Below, piece by piece: positions 48,001-58,319 of a DNA stretch of 62,000 nucleotides; the first letter of the stretch is position 1, and each line of letters opens with the position of its first letter. The translations under genes and the position numbers were made by a program. Location of the stretch: the NCBI GenBank assembly GCA_012295275.1, contig CM022672.1:13385495-13447494 (forward strand), written 5' to 3'. Below the pieces are notes generated by a model. The model worked only from the letters and a program-made list of their open reading frames with translations. It was not told the DNA's origin and did not search any database. This DNA comes from Chrysomallon squamiferum (lineage: Eukaryota; Mollusca; Gastropoda; Neomphalida; Peltospiridae).

Positions 48001-51000
48001 GGTTTTTTGAATGTATACAGCTTCTTCTAAATTCATCATAATTTTCTCTTTCAGATATTTTACATTATGTAGTATTACTAATACATTATATGAATTTTAT
48101 GTCAGGCTTTTAAGGCACACATGCAGAGCATGAGGCACAGGGAACAGCTTGATGAAATTGGAAATCTGCACAAAAGAACATCACAGGAGATTGCTGGTCG
48201 CATCAAAGCACAAGCACATCTTAGAAAACTGGAACAGACTAACAGTACCAGGTATATTCAGTATTATAACAGGATCAGTCTCCATCATTAGGATATTTCC
48301 AGTCAAGATCGCTGACCAGTAGATTGTACAGCAAAGATTATTGGCTGCAGATGGGGGGGTGAAGTGGAGAAACTCTAATAATATAGTACATAATCAGAAA
48401 TGTTCAACATACAATAGCCTTTAGTATTATTTAACGGTATAATTATGATATTATTTAACTGTTTGCTTGTAGAATATTGTTGGAATGAATGAAAATAATT
48501 ATTTTACAAAATTAATATGAATCAGTATATGTGGTTGATACATGGTTTTAATTTTCAGGCCTGGTTTTTGCAAACTCTGTGATTCAGAAATTCCCATTTT
48601 GTTTCAACGGCACAAACTGACAACAATACACAAGGTAAAAGTTGTCCTTTTGTTTAATTTTCTAAATCATAAAAAGTGTATTCTTTAATTTCTTAAAAGT
48701 TTCTTTTGAAATTTAATAAGAATAAAATTTCTACAGTTTTCTCCAATACTGTTCTGAAAAATATGGTTCCAGTTGGTAGTTATTAATTGTTTTATTAGTA
48801 ATTCCTTGGGTGTTTTTTTTTTTAGAAAAGAGAGCAGCAAGTTCATCGTGGATGTAGTTGGTGCAATGTGAAAAATTTCAAAAATTTCACCGATGTTTTG
48901 AAGCATAGGCAGACTAAAAAACATAAGGAGGTAAGTAAATAAGATTGTTTTGTTTACGTTAACTCATATTTTTGTTCAGCATCAAAAGAAAAATGGTAAC
49001 TTTGAAATTATCTGTAATTTAAATTAAAAAAATTCCCTGGAGACAATAAGTCATTTATTTGAATGTATATCAGAATAAATATCTTTATAAATAGTAGAAT
49101 TAATGCGTATTAATGATTAAGCTATTTAAATAAGGTCATGCTAATTAAGAATTTTTAATTATGACTCAAAACACTGATTATTTGTTATAACATATAGTAC
49201 TTAAACATTAATAAAATTTAAGAGGTCTTTTTTTAATTTTTTGTAGAATGAAAAGAAATTTGGCAAAAAGACTGAAGATACCAAGAAAGATTCTTCATTG
49301 GTATAAATATACTTTTAGTTTAAAAATTTTTTATTATCATCAATTTTCAATCGCTGAAAGAATGTTTCTTTATCTTTAAAAAAAAGCTGTTTAATTTAAT
49401 GAAAAGAAAATTGTGATGGTTCGATTAATGGTCAGATAAAGACTTTAAAAAGATGTTAAACTTTTATTTGTAATAAGTGTAAATAAAACCAAATTTTTAT
49501 AATCTGAAAATTGTTTTATTAATAACTTTCTCACTCGAAATAATTTATAAGTAATTTGCTTTTACACAATTTGTTTTTAGTATGTATGTCATTTTCAATT
49601 TGATACTTTTTTTTTGAAGAATGAAAAAAAGATTCCAAGAAGAAAGGATGATGGTGATAGGGCTAAAGATTCAACAAAGAAAGAAGAGAAAGATAAGAAT
49701 GATAAAACATCGCCAAAGAAGGAAGAGAGTGCTGATAGTAAGGAGCTATCAAGAAAAGACAACGATGATGATAAAAACAAGGACTCGTCAAGCAAGGAAA
49801 ATGGTGACACGAGCAAACAGATAGAGGAAGTAAGATTCAGCTATTCAGATTGTGATATTTTTATGATTTGTAACTTAGATAATTACTAAACTGAATACTA
49901 AACTAAATAAAAATGTCTGGAACCAGGTTAATGGAATTTCCTTTCTCCTATTTATCATAAAACTATTCAAAATTGTAAAGACGTTGAACTGCAGTATATT
50001 GTTTAATTAGGTTTTGTTAATTATTTATCTTTTCATAAAGTGTCCTCTTGAATAGGTGTTTGTGCATTCAGTTTATTGTAAATTTATTCATTTTATTTAT
50101 TTTAGAAAGAGAGTCATCTTGAAAAAGAGACTGAAATGATTATTAATGACAAAGATGATGCTGACCCTACCTACAATTCTGAAACTGCTGTTGGTAAGAC
50201 TAAAACATACTCTGGAAAATTAGAAATGGATTTTTCATGTACTGAAATCATCAAAGATAAAATATATAAAAGACAACTGTCATCATTCTCCATAATGTTA
50301 TTAATATTCATTACCCAAAGGGGAGAAAAAAAAAAAAAAAAAAAATGAAAAAAAACAGCTTTATCAACCATATTAAACAATTTTTTAAATTTTTTTAATT
50401 CCAGGACAAAACTATGTCATATCGGTCACTGGGTACTTTTGCAAACTTTGCCATAAATTCTACAACAATGAAACTGCTGCCAAAGTTACACACTGCAAGT
50501 CACAGGCACATTTTGACAAGTGGAAGGTTTGTATTGTTACTTTTATTCAGACTAATTATATGACTTGTTAAATAGTTTACAGATTGGCTATTTGGAGGGG
50601 TGTTAGTTTAATAAAAAAAAAAAATTACTTTTGTGTTAAATGACAAATTTAATGGTTAATGCAGAATGTCTTCATTTTCTTGCATTGCGCTTACAAATGA
50701 CAGGTGGTGCATTTGTGAAAATTCAAGTTCCTTGATTTTTCTAACCATTATTTTGTAATATAAAGTGAAATTACAAAAACAGATCAAGAAATTAGTTTTA
50801 CTTTCTTCTTGTATATTAAATGTTTTTGTTTTTTCTCTTTTGCACAGAAAGCAAGACAGATGGCAAAGAAAAAAGCAATGGCAGCAAACCAGGCAGCATC
50901 ATCATCAACAAAATCTACAGACAAAAATACTGTTGAAAAAGACACGACGGAGGACACTGTGAAAACAGCATCTACTGAAAACACCAAAATATCCATCGAC

Positions 51001-51381
51001 GAGAAATCAGAGGACAAATCTGAGAATACTGATTCTTCTGATGATAAATCAGAGGTCAGAAAGTCCTTGAAACGTGAGGATTCGGTTACTGATGATGACA
51101 TATTGAAACAAGATGATGATACGGTGTTGGATGACACCGACGTGACAGGTGAAGAGGATCGACTGTTGTCCCATGATGATGCCCATACTGAAATGAAAAT
51201 GGCTGATGAAAAAGAAACAGATGAAGATAAAGTTGCTAACGAAGAATCATCTGAGGTGTTACTCATTAATGAAGAGGAAGATACTGAATCTTTAGAAACA
51301 GAAGAAACGGCTAATTCTGAATTGTCTAAAGGCAGAGGACGGGTCATTAAAGGGAGGAAAGCCAAACGAGGACGAAAGTAG
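41620..51381 (+). CDS. CIZ1: CIZ1 orthologue, four matrin-type zinc fingers, 665 aa, twelve coding exons
   Basis: Joined coding exons are 41620-42060, 43448-43550, 44948-44994, 46780-46851, 48106-48251, 48559-48634, 48826-48930, 49247-49300, 49620-49829, 50106-50193, 50405-50526 and 50848-51381. The total is 1998 nt, in frame at every junction. The N terminus is Gly/Met-rich then Gln-rich (QQRQLAQQLSMRE, MLQQQSQML), with a basic stretch (RKRPLELDRFDFKRQRQDE) and an Arg/Ser run (RRRSRSRDRFHRRS). Four C2H2 fingers follow, with Cys/His at 210/213/226/232, 274/277/288/294, 305/308/322/328 and 460/463/477/483. An acidic Lys/Asp/Glu/Ser linker separates the third from the last. Order and spacing match vertebrate CIZ1, including HMxxxxHxxxL, the acidic spacer and VTGYFCKLCHKFY...HCKS. 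CIZ1 is a nuclear-matrix protein that promotes initiation of DNA replication and anchors Xist RNA in mammals. The tail is highly acidic and ends GRKAKRGRK. Confidence 0.9.
42061..48105 (+). other. CIZ1: CIZ1 upstream introns
   Basis: Introns of 1.4, 1.4, 1.8 and 1.3 kb separate the first five coding exons. I saw no additional exon. The last of them contains the 138-bp tandem duplication at 47376-47650. Confidence 0.7.
46780..48251 (+). other. CIZ1: CIZ1 finger 1, split over two exons
   Basis: Exon 46780-46851 supplies YFCHLCKLDCRNDQ (both zinc Cys). Exon 48106-48251 supplies AFKAHMQSMRHREQL (both zinc His). The phase-0 intron falls inside the finger, and C-x2-C-x12-H-x5-H is restored on joining. 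The similarity to the first finger of mammalian CIZ1 (FCYICKA...FQDHMSxxxHQQRL type) is the strongest single argument for the identification. Confidence 0.9.
47376..47650. repeat. 138-bp direct tandem duplication in a CIZ1 intron
   Basis: TAGGTATTGTTATTTATTTA begins one unit at 47376 and the next at 47514. The roughly 130 bases that follow are almost identical (GATCAGTGCTACATAGA, then GTCAGGAATATCAAATTCTG), differing mainly by one ATTT unit and a few substitutions. This is a recent tandem copy. Confidence 0.9.
48559..48634 (+). other. CIZ1: CIZ1 finger 2 exon
   Basis: This 76-nt exon encodes GFCKLCDSEIPILFQRHKLT and on to IHK, a C-x2-C-x10-H-x5-H finger. The paralogue downstream has a 76-nt exon with the same phases at 57435-57510. 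Confidence 0.92.
48826..48930 (+). other. CIZ1: CIZ1 finger 3 exon
   Basis: This 105-nt exon encodes HRGCSWCNVKNFKNFT and on to LKHRQTKKHKE, a C-x2-C-x13-H-x5-H finger in phase 0 at both ends. The matching paralogue exon is 57913-58014. Confidence 0.92.
50405..50526 (+). other. CIZ1: CIZ1 C-terminal matrin-type finger exon
   Basis: This 122-nt exon encodes GQNYVISVTGYFCKLCHKFY and on to THCKSQAHFDKWK. In vertebrate CIZ1 this matrin-3-homologous finger is the nuclear-matrix-anchoring region. The paralogue exon at 60669-60790 is also 122 nt with the same phases. Confidence 0.93.
50848..51381 (+). CDS. CIZ1: CIZ1 last exon, acidic tail
   Basis: The acceptor is TTTTGCACAG. It encodes 177 residues, starting with a basic KARQMAKKKAMAANQ helix and continuing as a Ser/Thr/Asp/Glu-rich, probably disordered tail. 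It ends GRGRVIKGRKAKRGRK, with TAG at 51379-51381. Several SxxE/SDD sites would suit casein kinase 2, an inference from composition. Confidence 0.9.
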   Translation, partial: KARQMAKKKAMAANQAASSSTKSTDKNTVEKDTTEDTVKTASTENTKISIDEKSEDKSENTDSSDDKSEVRKSLKREDSVTDDDILKQDDDTVLDDTDVTGEEDRLLSHDDAHTEMKMADEKETDEDKVANEESSEVLLINEEEDTESLETEETANSELSKGRGRVIKGRKAKRGRK

Positions 51382-51960
51382 ACAATCCAAGGATGTTGAT
51401 TTATTACACCTACATTGACAGATTGTATATTTTTCATTATTGAAGTGTACATATTACAAGTTGAATATTGTTATTGAAAAAAAATTCAAAAATAAGTCAA
51501 TCAATAACAAGAGACTAAATTTGACAAATGTATTATAAAATTATATTTGTGCCATTACAAATCATTGACATTGTTTACCAGGAATTTTATTTTTAATTTT
51601 TTAAAAAACATTTTTTCTTTTTTTTTGTATTTAACAAGATGTTAATGGTTATGGACTTTTAACGATTATTTATTTTATTATTTTTTTTTTTTATTGTTAC
51701 CAGTGAAGTTGGGTTATGGATTTATCATTAATTAAAATCTTTATTTTGCCAATGCAGTATACAATGAAAAGCAAAGACCAATTCTTAATGACCAGAGTTA
51801 ATATTGTCTGCCAGATGAATGTTTATTCTGTCATTTACTACACTTTAACAGTTTGAATGAATTTCCATTAATTAGATGTATTCTTGTTGCTAAAGGTTTT
51901 TTCCAAAGTATTACATTTATTTTAAACAATAAAGATAAAACAATTTTAAGATATTCCAAA
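51382..51960 (+). other. CIZ1: CIZ1 3' untranslated region and polyadenylation signal
   Basis: AT-rich sequence follows the stop. AATAAA at 51928-51933 is followed about 30 bases later by a strong GU-rich stretch (TTGTTGTTTTTGTTGTTTG), the usual downstream element. Confidence 0.7.
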
Positions 51961-53192
51961 TTGTTGTTTTTGTTGTTTGTTTTTGTTTTTGTTTTTTGGG
52001 GGTTTGTTTGTTCGTTTTTTTTAAGCAGCTAATGTATAACCAGAGCCTCAGTTTTAAAATTGGTGGCTTTTTATAAATTCTTCCTATGCACAAATTCATT
52101 TCTTGTGAGCTTTCTGTACTGTTTCCAGGAAAAATAAACCTGACCATATAAATGCTATTTTAAATAATGATAGTGATACGGCAGACCAAATTCACAAGCT
52201 CTAATTTAAATTCTCCAGTGATATTCATCCAGATGTCCATGTGAGCTGTTCTCTGCCAAAGGATGCTTAGGCTAATTTAAATTATTTGGTCGTAACTTCC
52301 CTTTTTAAAAAAATAGGTGATCAATCAAACTAATCATTACTCGTGATCATTTATTTAAAATCCTTATTTAAAATGTTAATACTCCATTAGTCACATGGAA
52401 ATAGAAATAACTTGTTTGTCTTACATTTTTATTGCAATACATATGTAGAAATCTTCTAGTTGCAAAAATAATTATCCACATTAAGTATGTTCCTGTTATT
52501 CGTACTGTGAAAGAAAAGAACAATTTAAATTTAAAATTCAGTTCATTAATATATATATATTGCTTTTGTACCATGTCTGAATGCCTGATGTATTAATGAA
52601 CTGAATATTAAACTGGAATTGTTGTTTATTTTTTTTTTTATTATAATATTTTTTAATATACATACATGCATACATGGACAAAGACACACACACACATACA
52701 CGCACAAACACACATATATATATATTTATAATAAATGTTTTATGTGTTCTTATTTTGTTTCCATTTCTTTTTTCTTTTGCTGTTTACTTTTTTCTGGCGG
52801 CATCAGAAGCGAGCACCGAAATAGGGAGTAGTGTTGTTGTCTTTTTTGTTTGTTTGTTTGTTGTTGTTTTTTTTTGTGTTTTTTTTTCAATACCTTCTCA
52901 AAGAATTAAAACAGAAAAGTGAAACAACAGGCTTTTAATTTCGATTATCTGAAGAAGCGACCGCCAAATTCATTGTGGATGCGGGTTGTCTCAGACCTGG
53001 GTACGCGTTGCCTTGGGTACGAGTCGTTTACAGGTCACCATCTTTTAGACTGGCTTGTTCCATACCCTAAATCAGAAGCGGAGCGATTTTGACAGTCAGT
53101 GTAGAAGGATACAAGTTGTGATAAACTGTTCTGTTACGGAGAAAGTGTTTGCTTCTTAATTTTATATTCTATAGTTAAAGGACACGATTAAT
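51961..53192. other. Intergenic DNA and ZDHHC24-like promoter region
   Basis: AT-rich DNA with small CA and AT runs near 52680-52725. The last 240 bases (about 52950-53190) are clearly richer in G, C and CpG (GGGTACGCGTTGCCTTGGGT, GCGGAGCGATTTTGACAG), as expected for the promoter and 5' UTR of the following gene. No TATA box is obvious. Confidence 0.5.
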
Positions 53193-54038
53193 ATGAATGT
53201 TCTACGTCTGCTCCCTAAAACGCCAACTGAAGTTGGTGCCTTCACATTTCTGTTGATTAGTATTCACTCGATACTGATCTTTGAACTTGTTGTCGTTCTA
53301 CCATTTTGCTATAAGGACGCACCCCTTGATACAATGTACTGTTTTCACATTGTCGCAGGTTCCTTTATTTACATCAATGTTATTTGCAACTTGTGGAAAT
53401 TGATTATCACGAAAAGTTCCGTGGTTGGAAAAATGTTACCAATACAACTGAAACCAGGCTGGCGATTTTGCATGGCATGCGAATGTAATGCACCTCCTCG
53501 CTCTTTCCATTGTCAAACGTGTAAAACATGCATCTTAAAACGAGACCATCATTGTTTATTCACTGGAAATTGTATCGGACTCAGTAATCAGCGATTTTAC
53601 ATACAGCTAATGTTCTACATTTGGTTGGCATCGCTTTATGCGAATATTATGAACATTGATTTCATTTTTCATACCTTTGGTAGCTTTTCGTTGAAGACTG
53701 CTTTTTCACTGATTCTGCCATTATTTGCTTGGCTATTTGGAATAGTACCGACAATGTCATTAGGTTCAGCTTTAATGATAACTCTCTGTCTAATGGGTAT
53801 ATCAATAACCTCAACATTATTAGCTTATCATTTAAACAATGTTTACAGAGGTCAGACAGTTTATGAAAATACATACAACATCAGGGATTATGATTTGGGC
53901 TGGAAAGAAAATATTAAAAGTGTCTTTGGGGAAAAATGGTACATTGCTTGGTTATGGCCTTTTCTGTCATCACCAATTTGTTGCAATGGGATGGATTTTA
54001 GAACTAGAAATTCATGGGAGACATCAAAAGATATCTGA
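53193..54038 (+). CDS. ZDHHC24: DHHC palmitoyltransferase, ZDHHC24-like, single exon
   Basis: This intronless 281-aa ORF is an integral-membrane S-acyltransferase that would attach palmitate to cysteines of cytosolic-facing proteins. The zinc-binding DHHC-CRD runs from Cys93/Cys96 through His106-Cys107, Cys110 and Cys113 to Asp118-His119-His120-Cys121 and Cys127. Cys121 would be the acyl-accepting nucleophile. Hydrophobic segments at about 14-37, 50-72, 133-157, 165-190 and 192-214 fit a four-or-more-pass topology with the DHHC loop cytosolic. RGQTVYEN at 219-226 is the TTxE-type motif. The C-terminal YDLGWKENIKSVFGEKWYIA followed by WLWPFLSSP matches ZDHHC24 of vertebrates, a protein of similar length. 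The gene sits between two CIZ1-type genes. Its lack of introns, beside heavily split neighbours, may mean an old retrocopy or an intron-poor family history. Confidence 0.92.
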   Translation: MNVLRLLPKTPTEVGAFTFLLISIHSILIFELVVVLPFCYKDAPLDTMYCFHIVAGSFIYINVICNLWKLIITKSSVVGKMLPIQLKPGWRFCMACECNAPPRSFHCQTCKTCILKRDHHCLFTGNCIGLSNQRFYIQLMFYIWLASLYANIMNIDFIFHTFGSFSLKTAFSLILPLFAWLFGIVPTMSLGSALMITLCLMGISITSTLLAYHLNNVYRGQTVYENTYNIRDYDLGWKENIKSVFGEKWYIAWLWPFLSSPICCNGMDFRTRNSWETSKDI

Positions 54039-54479
54039 ATTTGCATTTACAAAATATGACTTTCAAAAGAAATAACAGGACTGTTAACAAAATTTTCTTG
54101 CCACTGATTTTATTTCAAGTACTGGATTGGTCATCTGATTTATTAGTCATTAAGTCTTCCAGACATCACCCATATTTTAGTCATTTTAGACTCAGTTAAT
54201 TGATCATCTATTCACAGACTGGTGAATGCACCTGATTTAATTCAGATCATTATATCAAATTATTACTTAGACATTCTTTTCTTCTTTTTTTTCTGATAGC
54301 TCAGTTTTTCTTTTACAGAAACAAAATGGGTAGTACTGATTTTGTAACAATAATGTTAAACAAAAGTCTTTTTATTTTTTTATTTGATGAGACCTAAATT
54401 GGAAATCTTGTATATCTTTTTTATTCTGTACTTACACTTTTTGTTTTCATTTTGATATTTGAGATACATTAAATTTTGT

Positions 54480-54546
54480 AATAAATTTATATTTTCATGT
54501 TAAGAATTATATTGTTGTTGTTATGTACATTACTATATAAAATAAA
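54480..54546 (+). terminator. Polyadenylation signals of the ZDHHC24-like gene
   Basis: AATAAA occurs at 54480-54485, followed by a GU-rich run (TTGTTGTTGTTATG), and again at 54541-54546. The 3' UTR would be about 450-530 bases. Confidence 0.6.
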
Positions 54547-55034
54547 ATAATTTGTTGCGAACTTTCATCATGACAATATTTTATCAGATAGTTTTATTTG
54601 CAAATGCAGACTGTAAACTAGAAGTATTGTGCCCTTTAAATAATTTCCTGGAAATTAAAAAAAATATAATTTTTTAAAACAATAATAATAATGAAAGAAA
54701 AAAACATGTTAAAGTTAATTAAAAATAACTCCTCTTTAAATTTATCTTGAGTTCTTATCATCACCTGATATCAATAACTTAATACTATAATAGTAAGACA
54801 AAGGTTGATTTGGCCATGTTCTTTTGTAAGTTTGTACATGCATTTATGTATGGTGTTTATGTGGACTCAAAACTACTTCAAAACAGAAAGTTCCATGTTT
54901 TGTTTTGGTTTTTTATCGAAAATCTGTCAATGCTACATACTTAAGATCTTTACACTTTATTATGTGATAACTAATTTTACCCCCCCACACACACACGTAT
55001 ATATTTATTTATACACACACACATACATACATAT

Positions 55035-55074
<40 letters not shown>

Positions 55075-55923
55075 AAGTGAATTATTTTATTAATGGTTTT
55101 ATTTTTCAGTTTACCGAGATAATCTGAAAAATGAACACCGTAAATTAGATACGGTCAAGGTCAAGTAGGAAGTAACAGTTTTTATTGCAAGAAAATAAAA
55201 TAAATTTTATTTAATATAGAAACAGCTAAAAATAATCATTAGCAAATTTAAAAATCACCTATTATTAAATAACATTGTTATTGTTAAGATCGTTTGAAGG
55301 CCTTTACGTTTCATGTATTTGAGACTAATGAATAGAAAGTACTCTTTCCGCAAAACGAGGCGCTATCTGGTGACAAGACATTTTCATGCCGGTTTAAGAG
55401 GAAGGGAAAATATCCTTAAGGGACTAAGTAGAAGTAATGTTTTTTTGTTTTTATTATTTGCTTAATTAATTTGTATTATATACAGCAATAAAGAAAATTT
55501 ATAACGTATATTTTTAAGAGATGTAATTGTATTTTTTAAAGTTTGTTTTATTATGAAAAGGCGTGCTCAGTAAATTATGAGAAGACAACTCTAAATTAAA
55601 AAGGCTGTTAAAAAGACTGATTCGTGTGTGTGTGTGTGTGAGTAAGTGTGTGTGTATAAAACATGGATTTAGGATTTATATTAAATAAAGTGAGTAAATA
55701 TCAAAAATAAGATATAGCTGGTTATCGTTTTTTAGTATTTACATTGCAGCTAAAATATTTTATGTGTCAATTAAAAAATATTCTAGGAAGAAACCCCAGT
55801 AAGACAGTGTTATATATATATATATATATATATATCATTATATATGTAATGTCCTTATTATATAAATATTTAACATATTTCATTTTCAATGCGGTAATAA
55901 TATTTCCTTCATTTAAATTAAAG
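54547..55923. other. Intergenic DNA upstream of the short CIZ1 paralogue
   Basis: Holds CA/TA runs near 54990-55070 and 55623-55650 and AT-rich unique DNA. A 5' non-coding exon of the next gene may be hidden here (for example in the GC-richer patch near 55350-55440), but I could not fix its borders. Confidence 0.45.
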
Positions 55924-55931
55924 AATTTGTA

Positions 55932-57241
55932 ATGATGGGCAAGAAGAATAAACGTGGAAATGCTATGGGCTACAGTCAGTCCGATTGGATGCCAGCCGAC
56001 TTGGGAGCAAGAGAACCACATTGGCGTGACCCAGGAAGACCAAACCCACCATCAGTTCGTCGTCAAAATTATGGGCCACAAGGTCGATGGAATAGAGAAT
56101 CTGACTGGTATCACCGAGGATATGATGACTTTTTTGGACCACATATATATAACAATAATTATGGAATGCCACCACAAAATGATCCAAATTACTGGCTGAA
56201 AGAGCAGATTCGTCAGCGTGAAATGCAGCTAGCTGAAATAATGGAAAGACAGAGTCAGCTCATTTCACAAACAAGAGGTAATGTTAAAGAAGAATTAACA
56301 TTTATTTAAAATAGTCTAATAAGTTATTAAAGTACAGAAAGCAGGATTGATCCTGGAACCAACCAGACCAGTAGTCAGTTTTAATGGATTCATTTAATAT
56401 CAGAATATTTTTAATTATTAATATTGAAATTGATCTTAAAATTATTAATGTTCTGAAAGCTATTTGTATTTACTGCAATGTGGTATATGATTTTATTATC
56501 GTTCTGTATGGTTTTTGTTTGGTTACCTGTGTTACATTAACATTACAAATATCTTGTAGGTGCTATTGGCTTAAGTCCACCTCCACCACTTATGTCATTG
56601 GATGTTAGAAAACCAAGATTCGGACGCCATAATTACGATAGAGTAAGTTACTGTTAGTAAATGAAATGTTCATTTTTTAAACATAACTCTGTGCTATAGT
56701 TTATTCTAAAGTAATTCAGCAAATCATTGAATGAGTGGTGCAGAATTTAATAACATAAAAAAAATACTAATAATCCTCCAAAATAATCCAACCAAAAAAA
56801 TCTAAATATTGTTTCCTTTATTTTTATTTTTTGGATTCAGTATTATTTTATTGAAAAAACAATAATAGAAAGTAATCATTTAAAAAATAAAATAAAATAA
56901 AAATTAATAAAGATAACTGATAATCAGTAATGTTTAATATTCCTGTCTGTCTTATTTAATTACTATTTCAGAGTGGTTGGAAACCAAACAGATCTGCACC
57001 ACCTCAACAAAGCAAGTTAGTATGTGATAGAAAAGTAAATATTTAATAATTTATATTTCAAAAGATTACTTTAATTCTGACGAACTCTCTCCCAGCTGAA
57101 CTGCTGCATTTATTTACAATCAGAATAAAACAGCATTTTAAAAAAAAATTCTAAACAAATAGGTTCTTAGTTTTCAAGAACCTTCATGGCTTTTCTTTAA
57201 TGATATGTTTGTGAAATAATTAAAAAATTATTATTACCATT

Positions 57242-57300
<59 letters not shown>

Positions 57301-58279
57301 TATTATTATTATTTTTTTTTTTTTTCAAGTAAACTTAATACTTGCCCCATCATGTTAAATGACCAACTAAATCCAACTAGACTTTTGTGGCTTTCAGCAC
57401 AATAGTTATGTTATTGTGTTGTTTTGTTTTCCAGGCGTGTGTACTGCGAGGTGTGCAGATCTAACATTGATGGATCATTCAAAACTCACTGTCGATCTAC
57501 TACACACAAGGTGCAATTTTATTTTAGTTTCCAAGAGAAGTGAGTTATTCAGGCCAAACAAGAGCGAGCCTTACATGTTAGAAATGTATTTTTATAGTAA
57601 ATAAGTAAATATTTGTGTATGTATCTCAAATTAGTTCAACGAATCATTTTTGAGCTACATTATCCAGTTTGTTTCTAAAATAAATTTGATTGTTTATTGG
57701 ATTTTGACACAGTTATGGCATTTGTTTTTTGCTTTTAATTATTATGTATTTTATGTACAGTGATTTTAATGAAAAGAAAATGAGATTATATTGCTTGACA
57801 TGCTGTGACATTTGGTTAATGAATTAGTTAGTGCAACACAGTCATGTTTAATGTCTGCAGTAGTTGTTGAATTTGTACTTTTCTGTTTTTATTTTTGTGG
57901 TTGTAATTTCAGAGAGAGGTGCAAGTAAAACGAGGTTGTGGTTGGTGTGGAATAGATAGTTTCAAGTCTTTCACTGAATTGCGTGAACATCGCATGACAC
58001 AGGGTCACGTAGAGGTAGCTCCTTTGATCTCTACACACAAAGCATTTTTTTGTGTGTCTCTATCTATCTATCTATATAATATATCTGTATACATACATAT
58101 TTATTTATTTTATTATTTTAACATTGTTGCTATTCTAAGATTAATTTCAACTTTTTATTCATATTCAATGCCAAGAAGCAGACCAGTCATATTGAAAAAA
58201 AAAAATTTGTTACCCTCAGTAAGAGAAAAAAATGAATAATAATAAAATAAAAATTAATAAATAATAATAATCTATCTTT

Positions 58280-58319
<40 letters not shown>

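Noticed and set aside
50784-51452. 222-codon Ser/Val-rich ORF on the - strand
   Set aside because: It is the antisense shadow of the acidic last exon of CIZ1, caused by its Asp/Glu/Ser codon composition.
53662-54199. ORFs overlapping the palmitoyltransferase in other frames
   Set aside because: They are shadows of the 281-codon DHHC gene, with no domain of their own.
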